Assembly (NCBI GenBank): GCA_948567375.1
Contig: OX419755.1
Location: 82,974,218-83,038,217, forward strand
DNA from: Lunularia cruciata
Taxonomy: Eukaryota > Streptophyta > Marchantiopsida > Lunulariales > Lunulariaceae
Reading direction: 5' to 3'
DNA: 64,000 nucleotides
Shown here: one piece after another, positions 1-10,323 of the stretch
Layout: each line of letters begins with the position of its first letter
Numbering within the stretch: the stretch's first letter is position 1
Translations under genes and position numbers: made by a program
Notes under the pieces: generated by a model
What the model saw: the letters and a program-made list of their open reading frames with translations, nothing else
Database searches by the model: none
What the model was told of the DNA's origin: nothing

Positions 1-880
1 TAGGATTTGCCTCTATATGTCATAGGGACAGCAATTGTCTGTAAGACCGATAGATGTTTCATGGGTCTATTAAGAGAAGTCCAGAGTGCACAACTCGATG
101 GACAAGTTCTTGAGAAATTGAAGGCTGTGGTGGATGAATTTCAAGATGTCTTTCCCGATGATCTACCCTCAGGATTACCACAAAAAAAGGAGAGTACATC
201 ATAAAATTGAGATACTCCCGAGGAAGACACCTCCTTGTAAGGCCCCATATCGCTTATCACCTCATGAGTTGGAGGAGTGTAAGACTCAAATTGAGGAAAT
301 ACTGCAAAAGAAGTTCATCCAACCTAGCTTATCACCATATGGGACTTCTATCTTGTTTGTGAAGAAGAAGGATGGTACAATGCGCATGTGCATTGACTAT
401 CGAGGTCTTAATCAGCAAACTGTGAAGAACAAATACCCCTTACCTTGCATGGATGACCTGTTTGATCAACTCCATGGAGCAAGATACTTCACCACATTGG
501 ACTTGCGGAGCGATTACAATCAAATCCAAATTGCAAAGGAGGATGTGTACAAAACTGCCTTTTGAACCAGGTATGGCCACTTTGAGTATCTTGTGATGCC
601 TTTTGGCCTCACCAATGCACCTGCCACTTTCATGATTCTAATGAATGACATATTTTGTCCATACTTGGATAAGTCTATTATTTTCTTTTTGGACAATATC
701 CTAGTATACAGTAGCACGATGACGGAACACAAACAACATCTATGAGAGATCCTCCAGATTCTAAGACAGAATTGATTGTATGCCAAAATCTCAAAGTTCA
801 AGTTTGGCAAGTCTGAAGTAGACTACTTGGGGCATAGAGTAAGTGCAAAGGGCATTCAAGTATTGATAGATAAAGTAGAG
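1..880 (+). pseudogene. Element A reverse transcriptase (decayed)
   Basis: Translation shows the Ty3 RT blocks in order: the entry region with [15 protein letters not shown] and [12 protein letters not shown], then the [11 protein letters not shown] block, [13 protein letters not shown], and the catalytic box near 688-699. The catalytic box reads FLDN instead of the family's F/YxDD, so the second metal-binding Asp is lost. Stops interrupt the frame near 564 and 744. The 3' end has the connection domain (KSEVDYLGHRVSAKG). It would have copied element RNA into DNA in a virus-like particle. It is clearly inactive. Confidence 0.9.
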
Positions 881-899
881 GTCATTCAAAAATGACGTG

Positions 900-1516
900 C
901 CCCAAAAGATCAGACTCAACTCAAGAGCTTCTTGGGATTGACGGGATTCTAACGTAGATTTGTCAAGGACTTCTCCAAGGTTGCACAACCTTTAACGGCA
1001 CTATTTGGCAAGGGGAAGAAGTGGACATGGGGAACCACACAAGAGTTGTCCTTTAAAGAATTGAAAGCCGCCTTGCTACATGCACTAATCTTGAAGTGGT
1101 ATGACCCAAAACGACCAATCAAGTTGGCTACAAATGCATTAGGCGTAACAATAGGAGTAGTCCTACAACAAGAGTGGCATGACGGATGGCATCCAATTGC
1201 ATATTTCTCTTGAAAGTTGTTACCAGTAGAGCGCAACTACCACACCACAGAACAAGAAGAGCTGGCCATTGTTCTGGCAACCAAGCATTGGAAGCACTAT
1301 CTGGGCAAGAAGGCATTTGTAGTAGAGACAGACTACAAACTTCTAGTCTACCTCAAGACGCATAAGGATCTATCTCGTTGCCAGATTTGGTGGGCAGAGT
1401 GGCAATAATGCTTCAACATGTCAATCACCTACGTGGAAGGTAAGAAGCAACTTGCAAATGCATTCACCCACATGCCAATGGCAAACAACTTGGTGGTAGA
1501 GGTTAAGATTAATTTT
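900..1516 (+). pseudogene. Element A RNase H (decayed)
   Basis: This continues the pol polyprotein. KSFLGLTGF, FSKVAQPLTALFGKGKKWTW and KHWKHYLGKKAFVVETDYK are typical of the Ty3 RNase H and thumb region. The first RNase H catalytic position, Asp in the TDAS-type motif, reads TNAL (D to N). Stops occur near 950, 1212 and 1406. The match to the same region of element B is close along its whole length. Confidence 0.88.
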
Positions 1517-1521
1517 GAATT

Positions 1522-2146
1522 TTGGCTGCTACAAAAATTGATCCACAGATTGTAGAAGCGCAATCATCCAAAGGCGTCACCAGCACCCAAGGACTCACCT
1601 TTTGTGATAGCAGATTATGGCCCCCAAATGTCCCAAAATTACGCACCACCATTCTAGTGGAATGTTATGATTTGGCCATTGCAGGTCATGTTGGAGTGGA
1701 CAAGACCTTAGATGCAGTCCAACGCCATTACTATTAGCCCAAGATGAGCAAATGATGTGATGGACTACATGCACAGCTGCCTACTTTGTCAATAGAACAA
1801 AGCTTCTAATCAAGCTCTTGTAGGGCTCTTTCAACCTCTCTCCACGCCTACCCAACATTGGGAACAAGTGAGTATGGATCTCGTCTGTGAATTACCCAAG
1901 ACCACCTTAGGGTTTGACTCCATCGTGGTCTTTGTGGACCGGCTTATTAAAATGATTCATGTATGCCCTACCACCAAGGATGTGATTGCTCCACAACTAG
2001 CTCAATTATACTTTGATGCAGTCTTCTCTCACCATGGCTTGTCTAGAGTACTTATCACCGATAGAGGCACTCAATTCACCAATTTGTTTTAGCAAACACT
2101 CTTTGGTTTCTTCAAAACCAAGTTGGCCATGTCCACAACTTACCAC
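1522..2146 (+). pseudogene. Element A integrase, N-terminal half, interrupted by element B
   Basis: This holds the zinc-binding HHCC domain (GHVGVDKTLDAVQRHYY, then HSCLLC) and the first part of the integrase core, with catalytic Asp in SMDLV and the second Asp in LITDRGTQF. The frame has several stops. The coding run ends abruptly at the sequence for STTYH, where element B's LTR begins. The missing remainder (HPQTNGQTKRANRTI) is found immediately after element B at 8772. The catalytic Glu is changed to Lys in that remainder. Confidence 0.9.
2142..2146. repeat. Target-site duplication of element B (with 8767-8771)
   Basis: ACCAC directly precedes the left LTR end and ACCAT directly follows the right LTR end, a 5-bp duplication with one mismatch. 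Removing element B and one copy restores a continuous integrase frame in element A. That independently confirms both LTR boundaries. Confidence 0.88.
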
Positions 2147-2898
2147 TGTAATACTCCAAGGACAAGACAAGAGAGAAAACATAGATTGCACACTCAAACA
2201 TTTGATGCTCCAAGGGAGCACCTTCTCTTTATTATATAGACAAAGAGGATCTCCTCCAAGGAAGCTCCACCATAGGATTAGGGACACAAATAGGTGACAT
2301 GTCAGCAAGCTCCACCCTTGGATTACTTACTTGGATGGGTGACATGTCTGGTCTAGGTCCTATCTGGTTGGTCAAACAAGCTTTGACCGGAGGAAATCTT
2401 TTAGGGAATCTTCCTATAGGAATCTCAAAATCATGTGAGTAAGGTACTGTTGGAAAGCTCTCGACGAGACAAATTAGGGAGGAAGGAAAGCCAGCCTTTT
2501 CTACATTGGAAAGGAGGGGGAGGGGGGAGTGTGCACATTTTTGAGGCCTAATCCATTCGTTTAGGCCTCCAAAATTGCCTTCAAAGATTTCAAGCATATT
2601 TCGGTTCCTACTCTATTAGTAGAAGTCCCCTTTTGGTGATACCTCTTTTTGGTCTGTTTAGTCCATCATGTGTAACATCCTTCCAGATATTACCAAACCA
2701 ATTCTCACCTTTAAATCATATGTCTAGCTATTGGTTCTAAGGTTCTCAAGTCTTATTTTGGTTTTTGCCCTATAAGTAGAAGTACTCCTTTGGTGATACT
2801 TCTATCTGATCTACTTTGACCATCATGTATAACATCATTCTAGATGTTAAAAAACCAAATTTCACATCTAGATCATATGGCTAGCTCTTGGTATTACA
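2147..2898 (-). repeat. Element B 3' LTR (left on plus strand)
   Basis: This LTR is 752 bp, starting TGTAATACTCC and ending GGTATTACA. The same sequence recurs at 8026-8766, and in the other orientation at 9589-10323. In element sense it has a TATATAA-type box followed by AATAAAGAG near its right end (about 2225-2245 on the plus strand), fitting promoter and poly(A) functions. Confidence 0.94.
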
Positions 2899-2916
2899 GA
2901 CCTCCCTCCTTTTAAG
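2899..2916 (-). promoter_or_regulatory. Element B polypurine tract
   Basis: On the minus strand this reads TTAAAAGGAGGGAGGT directly before the 3' LTR, the usual plus-strand DNA primer of LTR retrotransposons. It overlaps the end of pol: the stop codon is at 2912-2914. Element A has an equivalent tract at 9571-9588. Confidence 0.85.
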
Positions 2917-3371
2917 ACGCAACGTCCTTGTTGTGCAATTGTTGCTCAAATGCTTGCACCAACACAAGTGCATGTGCCAAATTGGCAGCGGGCTCCTAGG
3001 TGGCTTCATAGAGGGGGTAACCTTTCCATTGTACTAGATAGTCCACTCGCGGATGGCGAGTACCATGTATGCATTTTTGGAGAATCCATTCCACTTCATA
3101 TTCCTCGATGCCATCAATGAATGTCGGATAAGGTCGAATGTCTTGTGTGGAATGACCATGGCTTGATTGGAGAGCATATCGCATATAGTAGGGAGACATG
3201 GAACACTAGATGGATCTTCATGTGTGGTAGGAGCTCAAGGTGATAGGCCACAGCGTCGATGCGATGAAGAATCAAGAAAGGCCCAATAAAACGAGGTCTG
3301 AGCTTACAAGGTCCAACTAATGTGAGGTTGGTTGTCGATAGCCACACTTGATCCCCAACATTGAACTCCAT
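2912..3371 (-). pseudogene. Element B integrase C-terminus and chromodomain
   Basis: The segment starts with the GPY/F-type integrase tail (GDQVWLSTTNL, then LRPRFIGPFLIL and KIHLVFHVSLL). It is followed by a chromodomain with EEYEVEWILQ, VDYLVQWKGYP and an ATWEP-type end. In chromoviruses this domain binds modified histones and steers integration to heterochromatin. A one-base shift separates the two parts (the frames overlap at 3114-3199). The open frame ends at a TAA at 2912-2914 inside the polypurine tract. Confidence 0.88.
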
Positions 3372-4250
3372 GTGCCTACGGTGTACATCAACATACTACT
3401 TTTGTCGATTTTGCACAATCTGTAATCTGTGCTTGGCGCTCTCCACACCTTGTTGGATTCTAGAAACAAATGTGTTGACTGCATCGACCTTGGTAGCCAC
3501 TGGATGGATCTTCATCAAACTAGAAGGTGTGAAGGGATGCTCACCATACATGAGGAAGAACGGAGTGACCTGGGTGGAGTTATTCATTGAATTATTGTAA
3601 GCAAATTCCACCAATGGGAGTAGGGTGTCCCACCTCTCTTGCTCTTCTAAGGTGAAGCTGCGTAACATATCTTCAATCGTGCGATTAGCCCGCTCTGTTT
3701 GGCCATCTGTTTGTGGGTGGTAAGCTGTGGACATGGCCAACTTGGTTTTGAAGAAACCAAAGAGTGTTCGTCAAAACAAACTGGTGAACTGGGTGCCTCT
3801 ATCGGTGATGAGTACTCTAGACAAGCCATGGTGAGCAAAGACTACATCTAAGGATAATTGAGCTAGTTGTGGAGCGGACACCTCCTTGGTGGTAGGGCAT
3901 ACATGAATCATTTTGCTGAGCCGGTCCACAAAGACCATAATGGAGTCAAACCTTGAGGTGGTCTTGTGTAATTCACAGACAAGATCCATACTCACTTGTT
4001 CCCAACATTGGGTAGGAGTAGGGAGAGGTTGAAGGAGCCCTACAGGAGCTTGATTAGAAGCTTTGTTCTGTTGACAAAGTAGGCAGCTATGCACATAGTC
4101 CATCACGTTGTTGCTCATCTTGGGCCAATAGTAATGGTGCTTGACCGCATCCAAGGTCTTGTCCACTCCGACATGAGCTGCAATGGCCAAATCATGACAT
4201 TCTGCTAGAATGGTGGTGCGTAATTTGGGGACATTTGGGATCCATAATCT
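3372..4250 (-). pseudogene. Element B integrase core
   Basis: The zinc-binding N-terminus (AAHVGVDKTLDAV, VHSCLLCQQNK) is followed by the DDE core: Asp in SMDLVCEL, Asp in LITDRGTQF and Glu in GQTERANRT are all visible. HPQTDGQ and VEFAYNN are standard for Ty3 integrases. It inserts element cDNA into the host genome. One in-frame stop follows TQFTSLF near 3769, so the protein would be cut in two. Among the three chromovirus integrases in the window it is the only one with the catalytic triad intact. Confidence 0.9.
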
Positions 4251-5040
4251 GCCATCCCGAAAGGTGAGTCCTTGGGTGCTGGTGACACCTTTGGATGATT
4301 GTGCTTCTACAATCTGTGGATCAGTTTTTGTAGTAGCCAGAATCTCTTGCCAGTTCAGGGTTAATCTTAACCTCTACCACCAAGTTATTGGCCATTGGCA
4401 TGCGGGTGAATGCATTTGCAAGTTGCTTCTTACCTTCCACGTAGGTGATTGTCATGTTGAAGCGTTGTCGCCACTCTGCCCACTGAATTTGGCGACGAGA
4501 TAGATCCTTTTGCGTCTCAAGGTAGACTAGAGGTTTGTGGTTTGTCTCTACTACAAATGCCTTCTCGCCCAGGTAGTGCTTCCAATGCTTGGTTGCTAGA
4601 ATGATGGCCAGCTCTTCTTGTTCTATAGTGTGGTAGTTGTGCTCTATCGGTAACAACTTGCAAGAGAAATATGCAATTGGATGCCATCCGTCATGCCACT
4701 CTTGTTGTAGGACTGCTCCTATTGCTACGCTTGATGCATCTATAGCCAACTTGATTGGACGTTTTGGGTCGTACCACTTCAAGATTGGTGCATGTAGCAA
4801 GGCGGCCTTCAATTCTTGAAAGGCCAACTCTTGTGCAATTCCCCATGTCCACTTCTTCCCCTTGCCAAGTAGTGCCGTTAAAGGCTGTGCAACCTTGGAG
4901 AAGTCCTTGATAAATCTATGATAGAATCCCGTCAATCCCAAGAAGCTCTTAAGTTGAGTCTGATCTTTTGGAGCACTCCACTTTTGAATGACCCCTATTT
5001 TATCTGTCAATACTTGAATGCCCTCCGTACTTACTCTATG
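4251..5040 (-). pseudogene. Element B RNase H and connection region
   Basis: The long open stretch 4321-5010 covers the RT thumb (KSFLGLTGFYHRFIKDFSK) and RNase H with the catalytic Asp in IDASSVAIGAVLQQ, the QEELAIILATKHWKHYL helix and the ETNHKPLVY strand. It ends in the linker to integrase. In the polyprotein it degrades the RNA strand of the RNA/DNA hybrid. This is the best preserved part of B: 229 codons without a stop. Confidence 0.9.
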
Positions 5041-5950
5041 CCCTAAGTAGTCTACTTCAGACTTGCCAAACTCACACCTTGAGATTTTGGCGTATAACTG
5101 ATTTTGTCTTAGAATCTGGAGGACCTCTCATAAGTGTTTTTTGTGTTCTATCATCATGCTACTATATACTAAGATATCATCCAAGAAGATGATAACAGAC
5201 TTGTCTAAGTATGGACGAAATATATCATTCATTAGACTCATGAAAGTGGCAGGTGCATTGGTGAGGCCAAAAGGCATCACAAGATACTCAAAGTGGCCAT
5301 ACCTGGTTTGAAAGACGGTTTTGTACACATCCTCTTCTGCAATTCAGATTTGATTGTAACCGCTCCGCAAGTCCAATTTGGTGAAGTATCTCGCTCCATG
5401 GAGTTGATCAAACAGGTCATCCATGCAAGGTAAGGGGTATTTGTTCTTCATTGTTTGCTGATTGAGACCCCGATAGTCAATGCACATGCACATTGTACCA
5501 TCCTTCTTCTTCACAAACAAGACATGGGCACCATATAGTGATACCCTAGGTTGGATGAACCCTTTCTGCATCATCTCCTCAATTTGAGTCTTACACTCCT
5601 CCAACTCATGAGGTGATAGGCAATATGGGGCCTTACAAGGAGGTGTCTTCCCTGGGAGTGTCTTTATTTTGTGATCTACTTGCCTTTTTGGTGGTAATCC
5701 TAAGGGTAGATCATCAAGAAAGACATCTTGAAACTCATCCACCACATCCTTCAATTTCTCAAGAATTTGTCCATCGAGTTGTGTACTCTGGACTTCTCTT
5801 ATTAGACCCATAAAACATCTATCAGTCTTATAGACAATTGCCGTCCCTACGACATATAGAGGCAGTTTCTGCATGTGTGATGTTTCTTTAACCCTAATGA
5901 TTGACCAATTGTGGGTTCTCACTACTTTCTTCCTCTAGTCCACCAAAGGG
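5041..5950 (-). pseudogene. Element B reverse transcriptase
   Basis: The RT blocks are [60 protein letters not shown] and the catalytic [10 protein letters not shown] (FxDD intact). There are two in-frame stops: a TGA just after GYNQI near 5349, where element A reads CAA, and a TAA in the KKHL/EVLQ region near 5129. With those two codons ignored, the domain is complete and similar in length to element A's. Confidence 0.92.
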
Positions 5951-6050
5951 TTGTACTGCTCCATCCATGGCATGCCTAAAATTGCATCATAACGAGCTAA
6001 CTATATCACTCGCCACTCAATTGCTTCTTGATATTCTCCTACAAAGAGGG

Positions 6051-6239
6051 TTACATGTCTAGGTAATGATTCAATCCTCTTTGTTTGCCATTTGGTAACT
6101 CTACTTCTTCACTTCCATTTCTCTCTAAATCCATTCCCAATCTTATTGCAATAGAGCAAGACAAGAAATTCTCTGTTGCTCTTGGATCTATTAATACTCT
6201 CACTTGATTACCTTCTAGGATTCCATTCACAACAATCAA
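6051..6239 (-). pseudogene. Element B aspartic protease
   Basis: This is a retropepsin-like fold: VNGILEGNQVRVLID, then NFLSCSIAIRLGM and a VELPNG strand. Such proteases cut the Gag-Pol polyprotein. The active-site triplet, normally D-S/T-G, reads D-P-R (IDPRATENF), so catalysis should be lost even without the frame breaks on either side. Element D's protease keeps DSG. Confidence 0.8.
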
Positions 6240-6249
6240 TTGTGAAGTT

Positions 6250-7423
6250 GCCTTTCGGGATCTTTGCGCATTATTCTTCTTCCTTCCCTTGCTTCTTTGC
6301 TTCCTTATTGAACCAGTAAGGCCGCAAGGTACATTTACTGGTGATCTTTGTTTTCCAAAGTCATTTCCACCTCCTCCTCTTCAATGCGCCTCTCCATGTT
6401 GTTCAAAGATTGCCTGTACAAAGGCCGAGGGCCTCTAGGGAAATGAGTGCGACAGTTGGTAGATATGTACCCAATATGGCCACAATTGTAACAATGGCAT
6501 TGTTCTCCTCGAGTTCCTTCTCCTCGTGGGACTCCATCTCTTTGTTCTTCTACTTGTCTCTGCTCCCCTTGAAGCAGTCGTGCTCCTCAATCCCAGAATC
6601 AAAGGTTGCCCAATTCCATCGGTACTGGTCCACCCATGTGTGGCATTTCTGCCCGATAATGTTGAGGTGGAACTACTCCTTCACCTCCACCTAATGCTCC
6701 TACTATTCTCTGTGCAGAAGCAATGGCTTCAAATACCGTGCGAGGGTTTTGCACCATGACTTCTTGGCGAAACCGCTCTTTCAACCCTCGTTTGAAATTG
6801 TCGAGAGCCTCTGTTGGACTCATGTCGGTAATTGCGACTTGTAGATCCAAAAATGCTTCCACATACTCTTGTACGCTATTCTTTTGTCTCAATCTCCATA
6901 GTCGGGATTGAGCCATCTGCACAGAATCCACATATTGGAAATTCTTCAACAGTCCTTCTTGCATTGCTGTCCATGTGACCTCCCTTCTCTCTGCCAACAT
7001 AGATCATTCCCAAGCATCATACCATGTGAGGGCCTTAGCGGTCAAGTACCCACATGCAAACACACATGCATCATGCTTTGTGATCTCTGTTGAGAACAAC
7101 CGGAAATATTGATTCATTCTCGAGATCCAATTTTCCACTACTCCCATTGTACGCTGCCCCTTGTAAGGCTTGATGTTGCAGGTCTTCTTCATCCGGAGTA
7201 GCAATGTGGCTTCATTGTTGATAGGGTTTGTAGGCACGGGTGCCTCTCCAAGTACTTCAGTCGCAGGTATTGGGTTTTGAAACGGCTCTTCTTCTTGCAT
7301 GGCTTGATCGTTCCTAAGGATCTGCACTTGACTTTGTAATGTCTCCATGGTCATCTTAATCTCTCAAAATTCATTCAACATCCCTTGCATTCCTTGCACC
7401 AGCTCTTGCAATTGCAGATCCAT
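6250..7423 (-). pseudogene. Element B Gag
   Basis: The frame starts at the ATG at 7421-7423 (MDLQLQELVQGM), has an in-frame TGA about 19 codons later, and resumes at MTMETLQSQVQ. The Ty3 Gag core is clear: KPYKGQRTMGVVENWISRM, then RLWRLRQKNSVQEYVEAFLDLQ and FKRGLKERFRQEV. A nucleocapsid zinc knuckle follows near 6440-6490 as C-x2-C-x4-Y-x4-C, with the expected His replaced by Tyr. A stop also splits the core near 7001. The protein would have formed the particle shell and bound element RNA. Confidence 0.85.
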
Positions 7424-8010
7424 GGTTCTTGCAACACTCAATTGCTAATGTCTACTTCAATATAGAGTCAATGTAATCACTCTAGAAGGTGCATGAACTA
7501 TCAAAACTACCATTGGGACCTTAGAAGCTATCACTCGTTGATAATACTCCTCACCAAAATCCTAACCACAAAATCTCTAAACATCACTTTTGGCCTCACT
7601 ACATAACGGATTTCTACTTGAGTGTTGAAAGGGAGAGGATTTGGGACATTCATATCCATTTTATCATAATAGAATGTAGATTGTCAAATCCCACTCTTTG
7701 TCATATATCACCACAGGTAGAATCACCGGGTTTGGTGAGTTCATCACTCTATCCATGAATTCCGCACCAAAGTGATAAACTAGCAATACCCTCATCTACT
7801 CATGCTGGATGTACATAACCTTGATGTGGAATGGGTTTGAGAATGGAAAGTTAGGTGCGGGAAATTGTCCTCCCGGCGCATCCATCCCATCCGCTCTCTA
7901 AAGTCCTTCCTAAGTCTAGCGATTACTCTATGTTCTCCACCTCAAATTACTCAATTTTAGTAGTTTGTGCTATTCCAAGAGGGGTGATCCACTCTCTTGG
8001 ACTAGAACAC
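7424..8010 (-). other. Element B untranslated leader
   Basis: This stretch lies between the primer binding site and the gag ATG of element B. It is AT-rich, has no long open frame and no recognisable protein. It fits a 5' leader that carries packaging signals in active elements. Nothing else is visible in it. Confidence 0.6.
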
Positions 8011-8011
8011 T

Positions 8012-8024
8012 TGCTCTAATACCA
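8012..8024 (-). promoter_or_regulatory. Element B primer binding site (initiator tRNA-Met)
   Basis: Immediately inside the 5' LTR the minus strand reads TGGTATTAGAGCA. This is one base away from TGGTATCAGAGC, the complement of the 3' end of plant initiator tRNA-Met, the usual primer of Ty3 elements. Element D carries the same sequence at 17011-17023. Confidence 0.88.
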
Positions 8025-8025
8025 T

Positions 8026-8766
8026 TGTAATACTCCGAGTACATAAGAAGAGAGAAAACATAGATTGCACACTCAAACATTCGATGCCCCAAGGGAGCAC
8101 CTTCTCTTTATTATATAGACAAAGAGGATCTCCTCCAAGGAAGCTCCACCATAGGATTAGGGACACAGATAGGTGACATGTCAACAAGCTCCACCTTTGG
8201 ATTACTTACTTGGATGGGTGACATGTCTGGTCTAGGTCCTATCTGGTTGGTCAAACAAGCTTTGACCAAAGGGAATCTTTTAGGGAATCTTCCTATAGGA
8301 ATCTCAGAATCACGTGAGTAAGGTACCATTAGAAAGCTCTCGATGAGACAAAGCAAGGGGGAGGGAAGGCCAACCTCTCCTCCATTGGAGAGGGGAATCT
8401 GCATATTTTTGAGGCCTAATTTATCCATTTAGGCCTCCGAAATTGCCTTCAAAGATTTTAGGCATATTTCGGTTCCTACTCTATTAGTAGAAGTCCCCTT
8501 TTGGTGATACCTCTTTTTGGTCTGTTTAGTCCATCGTGTGTAACATCCTTCCAGATGTTACCAAACCAATTCTCACCTTTAAATCATATGTCTAGCAATT
8601 GGTTCTAAGGTTCTCAAGTCTTATTTTGGTTTTTGCCCTATAAGTAGAAGTACTCTTTTGGTGATACTTCTATCTGATCTATTTTAACCATCATATATAA
8701 CATCATTCTAGATGTTACCAAACCAAATTTCACATCTAGATCATATGGCTAGCTCTTGGTATTACA
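8026..8766 (-). repeat. Element B 5' LTR (right on plus strand)
   Basis: This LTR is 741 bp, from TGTAATACTCC to GGTATTACA, and pairs with 2147-2898. The two differ by scattered substitutions and small indels, notably a G-rich stretch present near 2515-2530 and shortened here. The insertion is therefore not recent. Confidence 0.94.
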
Positions 8767-8771
8767 ACCAT

Positions 8772-9118
8772 CCACAAACAAATGGCCAAACAAAGCGGGC
8801 TAATCGCACGATTGAAGACATGTTACGTGGCTTCACCTTAGAAGAGCAAGAGAGGTGGGACACCCTACTCTTGTTGGTGGAATTTGTTTACAACAATTGA
8901 GTGAATGCATCCATCCAGGTCACTCCGTTCTTCCTCATGTATGGTGAGCATCCCTTCACACCTTCTAGCTTGATGAAGATCCATCCGGTGGCTACCAAGG
9001 TCGATGCAGTCAACACATTTGTTTCTAGAATCCAACACGGTGTGGAGAGCGCCAAACACAGATTACAGATTGCATAAAATCAATAGAAGCAGTATGTTAA
9101 TGCACACTGCAGGCACAT
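8772..9118 (+). pseudogene. Element A integrase, C-terminal half
   Basis: The frame opens with HPQTNGQTKRANRTI: the third catalytic residue of the DDE triad (Glu in the usual QTERANRT) is Lys. The LEEQERWDTLL, TPFFLMYGEHPF-type and VDAVNTFVSRIQ blocks follow. They match element B's integrase at the same spacing, with stops near 8898 and 9075. Confidence 0.88.
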
Positions 9119-9575
9119 GTAGTTCAATGTTGGGGATCAAGTGTGGCTATCAACAACCAACCTCACATTAGTTGGACCTTGTAAGCTCAAACATCGTTTT
9201 ATTGGGCCTTTCTCGATTCTTTGTCGCGTCGGCGCTGTGGCCTATCACCTTGAGCTACCATCACACATGAAGATCTATCCAATGTTCCATGTTTCCCTAC
9301 TACGCAGATATGCTCTCCAATCGAGCCAGGGTCATTCCACACAAGACATTTGACCTTGTCCGACACTCATTGATGGCATAGAGGACTATGAAGTAAAGCG
9401 TATTCTCCAAAAATGCATGTGTGGTACTTGCCATCAGTGAGTGGACTATCTAGTATAGTGGAAAGGTTACCTCCTCTATGAAGTAACATGGGAGCCCGCT
9501 GCCAATTTGACACATGCACCGGTGTTGGTGCAAGCATTTGAACAACAATTGCACAACGAGGACATTGCATCTTAA
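9119..9575 (+). pseudogene. Element A integrase tail and chromodomain
   Basis: WLSTTNLTLVGPCKL and IGPFSILCRVGAVAYHLEL form the GPY/F tail. A chromodomain then reads EDYEVKRILQKC and, after stops, VDYLV and WKGYLLYEVTWEP. The frame ends with a TAA inside the polypurine tract at 9571-9588. Domain order and sequence are the same as in element B. Confidence 0.86.
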
Positions 9576-9588
9576 AAGGAGGGAGGTC

Positions 9589-10323
9589 TGTAATACCAAG
9601 AACTAGCCATATGATCTAGATGTGAAATTTGGTTTAGTAACATCTAGAATGATGTTATACATGATGGTCAAAATAGATCAGATAGAAGTATCACCAAAAG
9701 AGTACTTCTACTAATAGAGCAAAAATCAAAATAGACTTGAGAACCTTAGAACCAATAGCTAGACATATGATTTAAAGGTGAAAATTGGTTTGGTAACATA
9801 TGGAAGGATGTTACACATGATGGACTAAACAGATCAGAAAGAGGTATCATCAAAAGGGGACTTCTACTAATAGAGTAGGAACTAAAAAATGCCTGAAATC
9901 TTTGAAGGCAATTTCGGAGGCCTAAACGGATGAATTAGGCCTAAAAAATAAGCCATTCCCCCCTCCCATAGAGGAAAGGATGGCCTTCCCTCCCCCTTGC
10001 TTTGTCTCATTGAGAGCTTTCCAATGGTACCTTACTCACATGATTTTGACACTTATAGGAAGATTCTCTAAAAGATTCACTCTAGTCAAAGCTTGTTTGA
10101 CCAACCAGATAGGAACTAGACGAACATGTCACCCATCCAAGTAAGTAATCCAAGGGTGGAGCTTGTTGATATGTCACCTATTTGTATGCATAATCCTATG
10201 GTGGAGCTTCCTTGGAGGAGATCCTCTTTGTCTATATAATAAAGAGAAGGTGCTCCTTTAGAGCACTGAATATTGAGTGTGTAATCTGTGTTTTCTCTTT
10301 TTGCTTGTCCTCGGAGCATTACA
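9589..10323 (+). repeat. Element A 3' LTR
   Basis: This LTR is 735 bp, TG to CA, and is the reverse complement of element B's LTRs over its full length, preceded by a polypurine tract. It shows that A and B belong to one family. Its partner 5' LTR is off the left edge. Confidence 0.92.

Larger units (their letters stand above)
1..2146 (+). mobile_element. Ty3/gypsy chromovirus A, left portion (cut by window edge)
   Basis: This is the plus-strand pol region of an LTR retrotransposon. Its 5' LTR and gag lie outside the window. Reading rightwards it has the protease-RT linker, reverse transcriptase, RNase H and the first half of integrase, and then it breaks off at 2146 where element B is inserted. 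The coding sequence continues without loss at 8772. Many in-frame stops (for example near 564, 744, 893, 950, 1212 and 1406) show it is dead. It is of the same family as element B but more decayed, as expected for the older host of a nested insertion. Confidence 0.93.
2147..8766 (-). mobile_element. Ty3/gypsy chromovirus B, complete but defective
   Basis: This is a 6.6-kb LTR retrotransposon on the minus strand. It has LTRs at both ends starting TG and ending CA, a primer binding site and a polypurine tract next to the LTRs, and the order gag, protease, RT, RNase H, integrase, chromodomain. That order plus the C-terminal chromodomain defines a chromovirus. It is inserted into element A. Internal stops (in gag, RT and integrase) and an altered protease active site mean it cannot move on its own. 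The integrase triad and the RT catalytic box are still present, so it died more recently than A. Confidence 0.95.
8767..10323 (+). mobile_element. Ty3/gypsy chromovirus A, right portion
   Basis: Element A resumes exactly after element B: second half of integrase, chromodomain, polypurine tract and 3' LTR. The join with 1-2146 is supported by the restored integrase reading across the target duplication. Confidence 0.92.

Noticed and set aside
3361..3600. Plus-strand open frames across elements B and D
   Set aside because: They are antisense shadows of integrase and other pol modules on the minus strand.
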